From positions 1 to 64,000 of the forward strand of contig DATAVA010000062.1 in the NCBI GenBank assembly GCA_036267975.1: a DNA stretch of 64,000 nucleotides, in the 5' to 3' direction. Position numbers and translations under genes: made by a program. This document shows, in pieces, positions 62,971 to 64,000 of this stretch. The DNA comes from DAIDKA01 sp036267975. Its GTDB lineage: Bacteria > Pseudomonadota > Gammaproteobacteria > Steroidobacterales > Steroidobacteraceae. The notes under the pieces were generated by a model, which was given only the letters and a program-made list of their open reading frames with translations, had not been told where the DNA came from and made no database searches. Every line of letters begins with the position of its first letter. The first letter of the stretch is position 1.

Positions 62971-63429
62971 TCAACCTTGAGCTTGCGCCAGCCACCGCGC
63001 ACCGGCTGCCGTCGAGCCGCGCAACTCAATGCTGTGAAACGCCGGCCGGGCCGCCAACGTGATATCGATGTCCGCCGGCGGCAGCCACGCGCCGGCCCGC
63101 TCCGGCCATTCCACCAGCCAGACATGCCCGCCGTCCGCGAGGTCACGCAGACCCAATGCTTCAAGCTCCGCCGGATCCTGCAGGCGATACAGATCGGTGT
63201 GGACCACGGTGACGGCGTCCAGCACATACGATTCGACCAGCGTGTAGGTCGGACTGCGCACCAGACCCGCAAAGCCCAGGGCCTGCAAAAAGCCTCGTGC
63301 CAGCGTGGTCTTGCCGGCGCCCAGCTCACCGTGCAACTGGATCTGCAGCATTTGGGGACGGCTGCGCGGCAGCGCCCGGGCCAATTGCGCGCCACAGGCC
63401 TCGGTGTCCGCGGCGCTGCGCGCGATCAA
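62971..63429 (-). CDS. tsaE: tRNA threonylcarbamoyladenosine biosynthesis ATPase TsaE
   Basis: TsaE is the small ATPase that works with TsaB and TsaD to make t6A37 in tRNAs. The 152-residue protein has the P-loop HGELGAGKTTLARGFLQALG, the Walker-B-like SPTYTLVESY and TDLYRLQDPAELEALGLRD, and WLVEWPERAGAWLP. The TTG at 63429 overlapping the nnrD stop (TTGA) gives the usual length and start (IARSAADTEACGAQL); a GTG at 63441 is an alternative. Same strand as nnrD and the amidase. Confidence 0.95.
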   Translation of the reverse strand: MIARSAADTEACGAQLARALPRSRPQMLQIQLHGELGAGKTTLARGFLQALGFAGLVRSPTYTLVESYVLDAVTVVHTDLYRLQDPAELEALGLRDLADGGHVWLVEWPERAGAWLPPADIDITLAARPAFHSIELRGSTAAGARWLAQAQG

Positions 63430-64000
63430 GGATTGACGCACGCCTGCAGCTCGCGCGCGACATCGCTGGCCAACAGGCCGCGCTCGCCCGGACGCGCGGC
63501 GGCATCGCCGGCCTGCGCGTGCGCCATGACCGCGGCGCGGGTCGCAAGCCACGGATCCTCACACTGCGCCAGCACCCCCGCGATGGCCCCCGTGAGGACA
63601 TCCCCCATGCCCGCGCTCGCCATGCCGGGATTGCCTCGCTCGCACAGGCCCGGCGCTTTGCCAGCCCGACCTACCAGCGTGCCGGCGCCTTTGAGCGCGA
63701 TGGTGCCCCCATAATCACGGACCAGGGCGGCGAGTGCGGCCAGGCGATCCGCCTGCACCGCAGTGGTTTCGATGCCGAGCAACCGTCCGGCCTCGCCCGG
63801 GTGCGGCGTGAGAATCCAATTGTCGCGCTGGCGCTTGCCCGTCTCCGCGATGATGTTCAGTGCATCCGCATCGACCACCAAGGGCTTGTCGCACTTGAGG
63901 GTGAGGCGCACCAGCTCCTGCGACCAGGGGCTGCGACCCAGTCCCGGACCGATCGCCACGACATCGGCGCGGTCCAGCGCGGCTACCAGATCGGCTGGAC
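63426..64000 (-). CDS. nnrD: ADP-dependent NAD(P)H-hydrate dehydratase (C-terminal part, cut by window edge)
   Basis: This enzyme restores NAD(P)H from its hydrated, inactive form. The visible 191 residues have the ribokinase-like ADP-binding fold: ADVVAIGPGLGRSPWSQELV, VVDADALNIIAE, ILTPHPGEAGRLLG, TIALKGAGTLVG and GNPGMASAGMGDVLTGAIAGVLAQ. The N-terminal part (and any fused NnrE epimerase domain) lies outside the window. Followed by tsaE with four-base overlap. Confidence 0.95.
   Translation of the reverse strand, partial: PADLVAALDRADVVAIGPGLGRSPWSQELVRLTLKCDKPLVVDADALNIIAETGKRQRDNWILTPHPGEAGRLLGIETTAVQADRLAALAALVRDYGGTIALKGAGTLVGRAGKAPGLCERGNPGMASAGMGDVLTGAIAGVLAQCEDPWLATRAAVMAHAQAGDAAARPGERGLLASDVARELQACVNP

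Overview
This is 64 kb of GC-rich bacterial chromosome. Gene content and order (rpsP-rimM-trmD-rplS, ffh, rpsF-rpsR-rplI-dnaB-alr, nnrD-tsaE-ami-mutL-miaA-hfq-hflX-hflK-hflC-purA) mark a gammaproteobacterium. Large TonB receptors, an UrcA-family protein and the DUF2844/DUF3443 pair fit a soil or freshwater Xanthomonadales/Nevskiales/Steroidobacter-like lineage; that placement is an inference from gene content, not from a marker tree.

Layout. 1-15.1 kb is conserved housekeeping sequence: start of sppA, the L19/S16 operon, ffh, a CorC-like membrane protein, radA, a PP2C phosphatase with an FHA partner, then alr, dnaB, ribosomal proteins L9/S18/S6, rlmB, rnr and a tRNA-Leu(CAG). 53.6-64 kb is a second conserved block, from nnrD through mutL, miaA, hfq and hflXKC to purA. 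In many gammaproteobacteria purA and rnr lie close together. Here about 38 kb of accessory DNA separates them, and it starts with a truncated tRNA-type integrase just behind the tRNA.

The accessory region holds: an amino-acid permease; a long minus-strand operon (TonB receptor, two tandem M20-type hydrolases, a MacB/LolD-like ATPase, three separate FtsX/MacB permeases, a His-rich periplasmic protein, an HExxPGHH metallopeptidase, a YtkA-like protein and a di-haem peroxidase); a DadA-like amino-acid oxidoreductase; an RND efflux operon; an UrcA protein; decayed IS21 and xylA fragments; a LacI regulator beside a twice-frameshifted GH3 glycosidase; a complete glutathione-dependent formaldehyde detoxification operon (gfa, adhC, fghA); and some envelope genes.

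The most interesting observation is three tandem glycine riboswitches within 7.5 kb. One leads the TonB/M20/MacB operon, one leads the DadA-like oxidoreductase, and one leads the RND efflux operon. None leads a glycine-cleavage gene in this window. Together they suggest a local glycine-sensing regulon that couples outer-membrane uptake, periplasmic hydrolysis, export and oxidation of glycine or glycine-containing compounds. The two M20 proteins lack the usual first His ligand and the bridging Asp of the dinuclear metal site, and ribosomal protein S18 carries a glycine-rich N-terminal extension of about 60 residues. The functional model is inference; the riboswitch motifs and residue changes are read directly from the sequence.
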